Origin: an uncultured Tessaracoccus sp.
GTDB taxonomy: Bacteria > Actinomycetota > Actinomycetes > Propionibacteriales > Propionibacteriaceae
NCBI RefSeq assembly: GCF_947255005.1
Contig: NZ_CAMYFI010000035.1
Span: 1 to 22,424, forward strand
Length of the DNA stretch: 22,424 nucleotides
Direction: 5' to 3'
A program made the position numbers and the translations under genes. This document shows, one piece after another, positions 5,697 through 12,456 of the stretch. Within the stretch, counting starts at the first letter, position 1. Every line of letters begins with the position of its first letter. A model generated the notes under the pieces. The model had not been told where the DNA came from, ran no database searches, and saw nothing but the letters and a program-made list of their open reading frames with translations.

Positions 5697-8525
5697 ATGT
5701 GGAGCGCAACGAACTACGACCCTGACGATTTCGCACACCGTCGTCACATTGGCCCCTCCCCCTCCGAACGCGAGCGCATGCTCAAGGCCATCGGCGTGGC
5801 GTCGGTGGAGGAATTGATCGACCAGACCATCCCCCGCAGCATTCGCCAGTCCGCCGAGTTGGATTGGGAGCCGCTCACCGAAGGCGAGGTGCTGGCCCGC
5901 CTTCGCAAGGTTGCAGCCAGCAATCAGCATATGACGTCGCTGATTGGTCAGGGTTACTACGGTACGGTCACGCCGCCTGCGATCCAGCGCAACATTTTCG
6001 AGAATCCCGCCTGGTATACGGCCTATACGCCCTACCAGCCCGAGATCTCCCAAGGGCGTTTGGAGGCGTTGCTGAACTTCCAGACGATGGCCTCCGACCT
6101 CACTGGGCTGCCCATCGCCAACGCGAGCCTCCTCGACGAAGCCACCGCCGTCGCCGAGGGCATGGCCATGGCGAAGCGCGCGTCGAAGGCGAAGTCGAAC
6201 GTGTTCTTCGTTGACGAGGAGCTCCACCCGCAGGTGATCTCCGTGCTCCTCACCCGGGCACGGCCACTGGGCGTGGAGTGCGTCGTCGGGCCGTTGGATT
6301 CGTTGCGCGCCAGCCAGGTGTTTGGCGCGGCGCTGGCGCATCTGGGCACGCACGGTGAGCTGCGTGATCTGTCGCAGCAGTGCGCCGACTTGCATGCCGC
6401 GAAGGCGCTCGCGGTGGTGACTTCGGACTTGCTGGCGCTGACGCTGGTGCAGGAGCCGGGCGCGATGGGTGCCGACGTGTGCGTGGGCTCGGCGCAACGC
6501 TTCGGTGTGCCGATGGGCTACGGTGGCCCGCACGCCGCGTTCATGGCGACGACGGAGGCGCTGAAACGCACGATGCCAGGGAGGCTCGTCGGAGTCTCTA
6601 TCGACGCGTCTGGGGCGAAGGCCTACCGTCTCGCCTTGCAGACTCGCGAGCAGCACATCCGCCGCGAGAAGGCGACGTCAAACGTCTGCACGGCACAGGC
6701 GCTCCTGGCCGTCATGGCGTCGATGTATGCGGTGTTCCATGGCCCTCAAGGGTTGAGAGCCATCGCCGAGCGTGTGCACCTGTGGACGGTTGCGGTCGCC
6801 CGCACGCTGCGTGACGCCGGTTTCCAGGTGGCGCCGGAGCACTTCTTCGACACGCTCACCGTGCACGTCGGCGAGCACCAGGCTGACGTGTTGATGAACG
6901 CCGAGCGTCGCGGGTTGAATCTTCGTCGTGTCGGGCGCGACGCCGTCGGGATGAGCTTCGACGAGACGACGAACGCCGACATCGTGGGGCGTTTGCTGGA
7001 CGCGTTTGGCGTCGACGCGGCTGCCGAGCCCGCCGCTGAGTCCGCTGTTCCCGACGAGTGGCTGCGCACCAGCGCCTACCTCACCCACGAGGTGTTCCAC
7101 ATGAACCGGGCCGAGACGGAGATGATGCGCTACATGCGCCGGCTCTCCGATCGTGATCTTGCGCTCGACCGCGCCATGATCCCGCTCGGGTCTTGCACGA
7201 TGAAGCTCAACGCGGCGGTCGAAATGATGCCAGTGTCGTGGCCGGAATTCGCCGGGCTGCACCCCTTCGCGCCGTCCGGCCAAGCACGAGGCTACGCGGA
7301 ACTCGTCGAGGATCTCGAGCAGAAGCTCTGCGCGATCACCGGATACGACGCGTTCTCGATGCAGCCGAACTCCGGCGCGCAGGGCGAGTTCGCGGGGCTC
7401 ATGACGATCGCTCGCTACCACCGCTCGCGCGGTGACGAGCAGCGTCGGATTTGCCTCATCCCCACCTCGGCCCACGGCACCAACCCGGCATCGGCACACA
7501 TGGCCGGCCTCGACGTCGTCGCGGTGAAGTCGCTCGACAACGGCGACATCGACCTCGACGACTTCCGCGCCAAGGCAGATGCCGCCGGCGACGAGCTCGC
7601 CGCCGTGATGATCACGTACCCGTCGACGCACGGCGTGTTTGAAGACACGGTGCGCCAGGTGGCGGGGATCACCCATGCGCATGGCGGGCAGGTCTACATC
7701 GACGGCGCCAATATGAACGCCCTCGTCGGGCTGGTGAAGCTTGGTGAGATTGGCGGCGACGTGAGCCACCTCAATCTGCACAAGACCTTCGCCATCCCGC
7801 ACGGTGGCGGCGGTCCGGGGATGGGCCCCATCGGGGTCAAGCAGCATCTTGTGGAGCACCTGCCGACCGATCCGGCGACGGGCGAGGAGGGTGCAGTCAG
7901 CGCTGCGGCGTTCGGTTCTGCGTCGGTGCTGCTGATCTCCTGGGCCTACCTCTTGCTGATGGGCGGGCAGGGGCTTAAGCATGCGACGGAGTCGGCCATT
8001 TTGAATGCCAACTACATCGCGGCGAGGCTGGGCGAACGCTACCCGGTGCTGTACGCGGGTGAGGCAGGGCGCGTCGCGCACGAGTGCATCCTCGACACCC
8101 GTGTGTACGCGCCGAAGGTGACGGTCGATGACTTCGCGAAGCGCCTCGTCGATCACGGTTTCCACGCGCCGACGATGTCGTTCCCCGTTGCGGGGACGCT
8201 GATGGTGGAGCCCACAGAGTCGGAGACGCTGTTCGAGCTGGATCGCTTCTGTGACGCCATGCTCGAGATGGCCGACGAAGCCGACGCGGTGCTACGTGGA
8301 GATATCGCGCCGGAGGATTCGCCGCTTCGGCATGCCCCGCATACCGCCAAGAGCCTCGTCGGAGACTGGAACCGGGCGTACACGCGTGAGCAGGCCGTGT
8401 TCCCGGCAGGCACTCGCAATGTCGACAAGTACTGGCCCGCAGTGGGTCGCGTCGACAACGCGTACGGCGACCGCAACCTCATGTGCACGTGTCCCCCGTG
8501 GGGCGAGGACAACTTGGACGCCTGA
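5697..8525 (+). CDS. gcvP: Glycine dehydrogenase (decarboxylating), glycine cleavage P protein
   Basis: GcvP is the PLP-dependent enzyme that decarboxylates glycine and passes the aminomethyl group to lipoylated GcvH. The 942-residue chain is the fused single-polypeptide form, containing both halves that other bacteria make as GcvPA and GcvPB. The N-terminal half begins HRRHIGPSPSERERML. The C-terminal half carries the PLP-binding lysine, Lys696, in LNLHKTFAIPHGGGGPG, and the conserved PLGSCTMKLNA segment near residue 495. Only 1 base separates it from the gcvH stop and no strong Shine-Dalgarno is seen, so translation is probably coupled. It closes the riboswitch-controlled gcv operon. No convincing terminator is visible in the 134 bases after it. 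Confidence 0.97.
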   Translation: MWSATNYDPDDFAHRRHIGPSPSERERMLKAIGVASVEELIDQTIPRSIRQSAELDWEPLTEGEVLARLRKVAASNQHMTSLIGQGYYGTVTPPAIQRNIFENPAWYTAYTPYQPEISQGRLEALLNFQTMASDLTGLPIANASLLDEATAVAEGMAMAKRASKAKSNVFFVDEELHPQVISVLLTRARPLGVECVVGPLDSLRASQVFGAALAHLGTHGELRDLSQQCADLHAAKALAVVTSDLLALTLVQEPGAMGADVCVGSAQRFGVPMGYGGPHAAFMATTEALKRTMPGRLVGVSIDASGAKAYRLALQTREQHIRREKATSNVCTAQALLAVMASMYAVFHGPQGLRAIAERVHLWTVAVARTLRDAGFQVAPEHFFDTLTVHVGEHQADVLMNAERRGLNLRRVGRDAVGMSFDETTNADIVGRLLDAFGVDAAAEPAAESAVPDEWLRTSAYLTHEVFHMNRAETEMMRYMRRLSDRDLALDRAMIPLGSCTMKLNAAVEMMPVSWPEFAGLHPFAPSGQARGYAELVEDLEQKLCAITGYDAFSMQPNSGAQGEFAGLMTIARYHRSRGDEQRRICLIPTSAHGTNPASAHMAGLDVVAVKSLDNGDIDLDDFRAKADAAGDELAAVMITYPSTHGVFEDTVRQVAGITHAHGGQVYIDGANMNALVGLVKLGEIGGDVSHLNLHKTFAIPHGGGGPGMGPIGVKQHLVEHLPTDPATGEEGAVSAAAFGSASVLLISWAYLLLMGGQGLKHATESAILNANYIAARLGERYPVLYAGEAGRVAHECILDTRVYAPKVTVDDFAKRLVDHGFHAPTMSFPVAGTLMVEPTESETLFELDRFCDAMLEMADEADAVLRGDIAPEDSPLRHAPHTAKSLVGDWNRAYTREQAVFPAGTRNVDKYWPAVGRVDNAYGDRNLMCTCPPWGEDNLDA

Positions 8526-8606
8526 ACCTCTTTACGAATCAAGGTCAGCCGCGCCCGGAGCGTCTAGGGTCTCCTCCACATACCCCTTCCTCGCGACCCG
8601 TTCCCG

Positions 8607-8615
8607 TGTTACGCT
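8607..8615 (+). promoter_or_regulatory. Putative extended -10 (TGTTACGCT) for the lipoprotein gene
   Basis: TG-T-TACGCT places a TANNNT hexamer at 8610-8615, with predicted transcription start near 8622. This gives a short leader that includes the AAGGAG Shine-Dalgarno at 8649-8654. The hexamer is identical to the one proposed for the gcv operon. No strong -35 is seen. Confidence 0.35.
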
Positions 8616-8659
8616 CGCCGAAGATTCGGCACCGCCGCCGACGAGCCCAAGGAGAACCC

Positions 8660-9247
8660 ATGCCCGCTCGCCTCCGCTCACTGATCGCAACTCTCGCTGT
8701 ACTGGCGCTGGCGGGCTGCGGCGCCCAGCCCGCCGAGCCGGCTCCGTCGGCGCCCGTCACGATGCACGTCGACGGGCCTGTCTACGACTCTCTCGACCAG
8801 CTCGACCGCGACGCCGACGTCATTGCCTCGCTCGAGATCATCTCCTCGAAGCAGGACGAGCTGCTGCCCGAGTACTCCGGTGACGACCCCAGCACCAACC
8901 CCGCAGCCGGGGCGCCCGCCGCTCCCAGCTCGGAGGACATCCGCGACGGAGCCGTCCCGATCACCGTGCACACCGTACGCGTCGTGGATGTGCTGCGCGG
9001 AGCAGGCGACGGGGAGGAACTCACGCTGATCGAACTCGGCGGGCCGAAGGCCACCGTCCAAGACCGCCCGAAGCTCACCGACGCTCTGGGCCCGGACACC
9101 GTCGCTTTCCTCACGCGACTTCCCGACGGCCGCTACGAGGTGCTGGGCCGAGGGCAGGGCCTCCTCCAGCGCCGCGACTACCAGTATGTGAGCCTCACCG
9201 AGCCGCGGATCAGCGTCGACGAGCAGCGGGTGACCTCGCTACGTTGA
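8660..9247 (+). CDS. Putative secreted lipoprotein of unknown function
   Basis: The 195-residue product starts with a lipoprotein signal peptide: Arg4 and Arg6, a hydrophobic stretch LIATLAVLAL, and the lipobox LAGC with lipidated Cys20. The mature part has a Pro/Ala-rich spacer, then a region with YDSLDQLDRDADVIASLEI, TVHTVRVVDVLRG and VAFLTRLPDGRYEVLG. This pattern occurs in unnamed actinobacterial extracytoplasmic proteins. I cannot assign a function. The ATG at 8660 is chosen because AAGGAG lies 5 bases upstream and a signal peptide begins immediately. An open frame extends further upstream but has no signal. Its last 9 bases overlap the end of coaE on the opposite strand. Confidence 0.75.
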   Translation: MPARLRSLIATLAVLALAGCGAQPAEPAPSAPVTMHVDGPVYDSLDQLDRDADVIASLEIISSKQDELLPEYSGDDPSTNPAAGAPAAPSSEDIRDGAVPITVHTVRVVDVLRGAGDGEELTLIELGGPKATVQDRPKLTDALGPDTVAFLTRLPDGRYEVLGRGQGLLQRRDYQYVSLTEPRISVDEQRVTSLR

Positions 9248-9850
9248 GCCCTCGCCCGAGGCTTCGCTCCGCAAGCGCGCCATCGTCGCTTCCACCTGCT
9301 CGCGGACCGCAGCGAGGCTGCCTGAGTTGTCGATGACGTGGGTTGCCGCGGCGAGCCGCTCCTCCCGCGTCGCCTGAGAATGAATCCTCGCCCATGCCTC
9401 GTCGTCGGAATAGTTGTTTCGAGCAATCAGCCGCGCATGCTGAACCTCGACAGGCACGTCCACAACAATGACTTCGTCGAAGCCCCGCTCGAGTCCTCCC
9501 TCCACCAGCAGCGGAATCACCGAAATTGCCACGACGTCCGCCGGCACCTCGGCGAGTAGCTGCTCGCGGCGCGCCGCCACCAGCGGATGCGTGATGGCAC
9601 CTAGATCACGGCGAGCTTCGTCGTCGCCGAAGACGATCGCTCCCAACGCTGCCCTGTCGAGCTGGCCGTCGTCGGTGAGGACTCTTTTCCCGAAGCGCTC
9701 GACGATGGCCTCCAGCCCAGGCGTCCCCGGCTCGACCACTTCGCGAGCGAGCACATCCGAATCCACGATGACCGCCCCCAGCTCAGCAAACATGTCCGCG
9801 ACGGTGGACTTGCCCGAGGCAATACCTCCGGTCAGTGCGATACGTGTCAT
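9239..9850 (-). CDS. coaE: Dephospho-CoA kinase
   Basis: CoaE phosphorylates the 3'-hydroxyl of dephospho-CoA, the last step of coenzyme A synthesis. The 203-residue protein opens with MTRIALTGGIASGKST, whose P-loop GGIASGKS is at residues 8-15. It also contains VDSDVLAREVV (the acidic substrate-site segment), ITHPLV and a lid region with RLIARNNYSDDEAWARI. The ATG at 9850 gives the standard N-terminus. The upstream in-frame extension is poorly family-like and runs through the 9920-10006 inverted repeat, so it is rejected. An ATG four codons upstream (9862) cannot be excluded. It lies downstream of rpsA in the same direction, the same order as in M. tuberculosis (polA, rpsA, coaE), but a strong terminator and the inverted repeat separate them here. 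No clear Shine-Dalgarno was seen. Confidence 0.95.
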   Translation of the reverse strand: MTRIALTGGIASGKSTVADMFAELGAVIVDSDVLAREVVEPGTPGLEAIVERFGKRVLTDDGQLDRAALGAIVFGDDEARRDLGAITHPLVAARREQLLAEVPADVVAISVIPLLVEGGLERGFDEVIVVDVPVEVQHARLIARNNYSDDEAWARIHSQATREERLAAATHVIDNSGSLAAVREQVEATMARLRSEASGEGST

Positions 9851-9919
9851 GCACACGATCATGCCAGCTTCGCGCAGCCGGCGACGATTACGCCCACCCC
9901 GAGAAAGCAGGCCCAAGGA

Positions 9920-10006
9920 AGAAACTGCAAAACTCGCCAACAGCTGGACGCCTCCAGCGTGCGCCAAGCGTAAGGCTTCGCACTGTTGGCGAGTTTTGCA
10001 GTTTCT
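9920..10006. repeat. Long perfect inverted repeat (24-bp arms, 39-base loop)
   Basis: The arm at 9920-9943 is the exact reverse complement of 9983-10006. Near-matching GG/CC pairs continue outside the arms after one unpaired base. The 39-base interior contains a smaller hairpin (CTGGA at 9944-9948 with TCCAG at 9953-9957) and an AAGC/GCTT pairing. It lies between rpsA and coaE. The arms are less GC-rich than the surroundings (they contain AAAACTCGCCAACAG). The shape fits a MITE or REP-like mobile intergenic element, or a strong bidirectional transcript-folding element. No second copy was noticed in the window. Confidence 0.85.
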
Positions 10007-10048
10007 CCCTGCGGCACCCAGGCTTCCCTGCATCCCGCCCAGAACGCC

Positions 10049-10076
10049 AAACGGCGCCCCCTTGGGGGCGCCGTTT
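10049..10076 (-). terminator. Rho-independent-like terminator of rpsA
   Basis: AAACGGCGCCCCC at 10049-10061 pairs perfectly with GGGGGCGCCGTTT at 10064-10076, a 13-bp stem with a 2-base nominal loop. It starts 16 bases past the rpsA stop codon on the minus strand. The minus-strand 3' side reads GTTTGGCGTTC, a poor U-tract, as is common in GC-rich actinobacteria. Confidence 0.75.
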
Positions 10077-10092
10077 GTACGTTGTCAGCGGA

Positions 10093-11532
10093 TCAGTTGC
10101 CGCCGGTCAGCTTCTCGCGGAGAGCCTGCAGTGCTTCGTCAGAAGCGAGCGAGCCCTCGTCGGTGGTTTCGGAGACGTAGCCAGTGCCGGCTTCGACTGC
10201 GGCTTCGCGGGCCTCGGTCTCGGCGTCCTCGACCTGACGCTTGTGGGCCTCCCAGAGTGCCTGAGCTTCGGCGTACTGGGCCTCCCAAGCAGCGCGCTGC
10301 TCTTCGTAGCCTTCCTTCCACTCGTTGGTCTCCGGATCGAAGCCCTCGGGGTAGATGTAGTTGCCCTGCTCGTCGTAGCTGGCCGTCATGCCGTACAGCG
10401 ACGGATCGAACTCGTCGGCTGCGACGTCAACACCCTCGTTCGCCTGCTTGAGCGAGAGGGAAACGCGGCGACGCTCGAGGTCGATGTCGATGACCTTGAC
10501 CATGACGTCGTCGCCAATGGAGACGACCTGCTCGGGGATCTCGACGTGACGCTCAGCGAGCTCGGAGACGTGGACGAGGCCCTCGATGCCTTCGCCCACG
10601 CGAACGAATGCACCGAACGGCACCAGCTTGGTGACCTTGCCAGGCACGATCTGGCCGATCTGGTGCAGACGGGCGAAGGTCTGCCACGGATCTTCCTGAG
10701 TGGCCTTGAGCGACAGCGACACGCGCTCGCGATCCATGTCGACTTCCAGCACCTCGACAGTTACAGGCATGCCCACCTCGACGACCTCGTTCGGGTGGTC
10801 GATGTGCTTCCACGACAGCTCGGAGACGTGCACGAGCCCGTCGACGCCGCCGAGGTCGACGAATGCACCGAAGTTGACGATGGAGGACACGACGCCCTTG
10901 CGGATCTGGCCCTTCTGCAGCGCGGTGAGGAACGAGTGGCGCACCTCGGACTGGGTCTGCTCAAGCCACGCACGACGCGACAGCACAACATTGTTGCGGT
11001 TCTTGTCGAGCTCGATGATCTTCGCTTCGAGCTCCATGCCAACGTACGGCTGGAGGTCGCGCACACGACGCATCTCGACCAGCGACGCCGGGAGGAAACC
11101 GCGCAGACCAATATCGACGATCAGGCCGCCCTTGACGACCTCGATGACGGTGCCGGAGACAACGCCGTCCTCGTCCTTGATCTTCTCGATGGTGCCCCAC
11201 GCACGCTCGTACTGTGCACGCTTCTTCGAGAGAATAAGGCGGCCTTCCTTATCCTCCTTCTGCTGCACCAGAGCCTCGATCTCATCGCCAACCTGGACGA
11301 CCTCGGACGGGTCCACATCGTGCTTGATGGAGAGTTCCTTGGAAGGAATAACGCCTTCGGTTTTGTAACCGATGTCGAGCAGGACTTCGTCGCGGTCGAC
11401 TTTGACAACGGTGCCGGAGACGATGTCTCCGTCGTTGAAGTATTTAATGGTTTCATCGACGGCTTCAAGGAACGCTTCTGGGCTGCCGATGTCGTCAACC
11501 GCTACGGGCGACGCCTCAGTAGGGGAGGTCAT
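10093..11532 (-). CDS. rpsA: 30S ribosomal protein S1
   Basis: S1 is the large RNA-binding ribosomal protein that helps load mRNA on the 30S subunit. The 479-residue length matches the four-S1-domain actinobacterial form (M. tuberculosis RpsA is 481). The repeats begin near residues 34 (DGDIVSGTVVKV), 121 (VVSGTVIEVVKGG), 207 (RKGVVSSIVNFGAFVDLGG) and 292 (VPGKVTKLVPFGAFVRVGEG). The last two carry the classic GLVHVSEL motif. The C-terminal tail is acidic with coiled-coil-like AWEAQYAEAQALWEAH. The start at 11532 gives MTSPTEASPVAVDDIG, as in related proteins. A GGAG lies 10 bases upstream. The longer frame to 11643 would cross the leader region. It has a strong promoter at 11653-11681 and a terminator at 10049-10076, so it is probably monocistronic. 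Confidence 0.96.
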   Translation of the reverse strand: MTSPTEASPVAVDDIGSPEAFLEAVDETIKYFNDGDIVSGTVVKVDRDEVLLDIGYKTEGVIPSKELSIKHDVDPSEVVQVGDEIEALVQQKEDKEGRLILSKKRAQYERAWGTIEKIKDEDGVVSGTVIEVVKGGLIVDIGLRGFLPASLVEMRRVRDLQPYVGMELEAKIIELDKNRNNVVLSRRAWLEQTQSEVRHSFLTALQKGQIRKGVVSSIVNFGAFVDLGGVDGLVHVSELSWKHIDHPNEVVEVGMPVTVEVLEVDMDRERVSLSLKATQEDPWQTFARLHQIGQIVPGKVTKLVPFGAFVRVGEGIEGLVHVSELAERHVEIPEQVVSIGDDVMVKVIDIDLERRRVSLSLKQANEGVDVAADEFDPSLYGMTASYDEQGNYIYPEGFDPETNEWKEGYEEQRAAWEAQYAEAQALWEAHKRQVEDAETEAREAAVEAGTGYVSETTDEGSLASDEALQALREKLTGGN

Positions 11533-11652
11533 GAAAGATGGGCTCCGATTTGGATGGTATGAACTTGGACGCACGGCGGTTGTGAAGCGAAGTGATGCGC
11601 TTCGCGTTGACCCCACTCCGTCCGAGGGCACAACAAACCACAATGCGGTTCA

Positions 11653-11681
11653 ACATTAGGCCATCGCTCAAAGCGGGTCAA
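11653..11681 (-). promoter_or_regulatory. rpsA promoter (TTGACC-N17-TAATGT)
   Basis: Read on the minus strand, a -35 TTGACC (11681-11676) is followed by exactly 17 bases and then a -10 TAATGT (11658-11653). This is the best -35/-10 pair in the window. Predicted transcription start is near 11645, giving a leader of about 113 bases. A GCGAAG/CTTCGC hairpin (11587-11592 with 11600-11605) lies within that leader and might matter for rpsA control. That last point is speculation. Confidence 0.6.
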
Positions 11682-11723
11682 TCCCACCCTCCCTGAGGGA
11701 TGAGGGCTTCTTGTAGGGCGCTG

Positions 11724-11729
11724 TAGACT
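11724..11729 (+). promoter_or_regulatory. Putative -10 (TAGACT) for the leaderless sortase-like gene
   Basis: TAGACT ends 7 bases before the GTG start at 11737. There is no Shine-Dalgarno, so the mRNA is probably leaderless. It lies in the 204-base divergent region shared with the rpsA promoter. No clear -35 is seen. Confidence 0.45.
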
Positions 11730-11736
11730 CCACGGC

Positions 11737-12426
11737 GTGAACTCGCGTAACAAGATTATCGCCATCGTTGCAGCCGTTGCAGCTCTCATCCTCATCGTCG
11801 GCGGCGGCCTGTATCTCGCCCGCCCCAAGGACGCACCCGAAGCCGCTTCGACGCCCAGCAGTAGTGCACCGGCGTCGACGCCCGTGTCGTCAGTTGCCCC
11901 GTCTGAGAGCCCAACAAAGGGGCTCACCTGCACCACCACAACCGACGGGTTCGTTCCAGTCCGTTACACCTTCTCTGGAGCGCTCCAGGCAGACGAAAAG
12001 GTGCTCTCTCTGGGGCAAGACGATGAAGGCAACATCGCCGCTCCTCCGCCTGCCGAGAAGCGCACGGCCGCTTGGTGGAATGAAGGCCCGAAACCCGGCA
12101 CGCCGGGCAAGACGGTGCTCTCGATTCACACCTATCGCAACGGCAAGGCGCTCGGCAACGAGATGTACAAGGATGGCGCCTCGCAGATGAAGCCTGGCGA
12201 TGAGATCAAGCTGTACGGTGAGAACGGCGAGGTAGCCTGCTACAAGTTCACCGAGGCCAAGAAGGTTATGGTCGACGAGTACGACCCGGATTCCGACGCG
12301 ATGGTGGACTTCGACGGCGACTCCGAGGTCGCTATCATCATCTGCTGGGATTTCGACGGCAAGGCGGAAGAGCAGGGCCGTGATCCTTGGAAGTCTCGCG
12401 TGTTCTTCTACGGAGAACTGTTCTGA
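11737..12426 (+). CDS. Class F sortase-like membrane-anchored transpeptidase
   Basis: The 229-residue protein has an N-terminal transmembrane anchor (residues about 6-28, IIAIVAAVAALILIVGGGLYLA) and a Ser/Pro/Ala-rich linker to about residue 60. A sortase-type catalytic domain follows. The candidate triad is His131 in LSIHTYRNG, Cys203 in VAIIICWDF and Arg221 in KSRVFFYGEL. A conserved MKPGDEIKLYGENG segment lies between His and Cys, in the order and spacing of class F sortases of actinobacteria. The usual TLxTC block is replaced by AIIIC. Sortases join LPxTG-type proteins to the cell wall. No substrate with a sorting signal is encoded in this window, so it would act on proteins made elsewhere. 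A GTG start is used, with a TAGACT box 7 bases upstream. It converges on polA (30-base gap). Confidence 0.72.
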   Translation: MNSRNKIIAIVAAVAALILIVGGGLYLARPKDAPEAASTPSSSAPASTPVSSVAPSESPTKGLTCTTTTDGFVPVRYTFSGALQADEKVLSLGQDDEGNIAAPPPAEKRTAAWWNEGPKPGTPGKTVLSIHTYRNGKALGNEMYKDGASQMKPGDEIKLYGENGEVACYKFTEAKKVMVDEYDPDSDAMVDFDGDSEVAIIICWDFDGKAEEQGRDPWKSRVFFYGELF

Positions 12427-12456
12427 ATCGGCCCTGCCGCGTCAGTCGCTTCGGGG

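Noticed and set aside
6678..8165. Long minus-strand open frame of 495 codons opposite gcvP
   Set aside because: It is an antisense shadow of gcvP with His/Arg/Val-rich composition and no recognisable domain.
9851..10033. N-terminal extension of coaE
   Set aside because: It runs through the inverted repeat, and the P-loop should lie within the first ten or so residues, as it does from 9850.
9835..11562. Long plus-strand open frame of 575 codons opposite rpsA
   Set aside because: It is a shadow of rpsA: its composition (Asp/Leu/Val/His repeats) mirrors S1 codons read antisense, and it has no Shine-Dalgarno or family motif.
12414..12424. AGAACTGTTCT palindrome at the end of the sortase-like gene as a LexA site
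   Set aside because: The half-sites are separated by 1 base instead of 4, and it sits at the end of a coding region between convergent genes.
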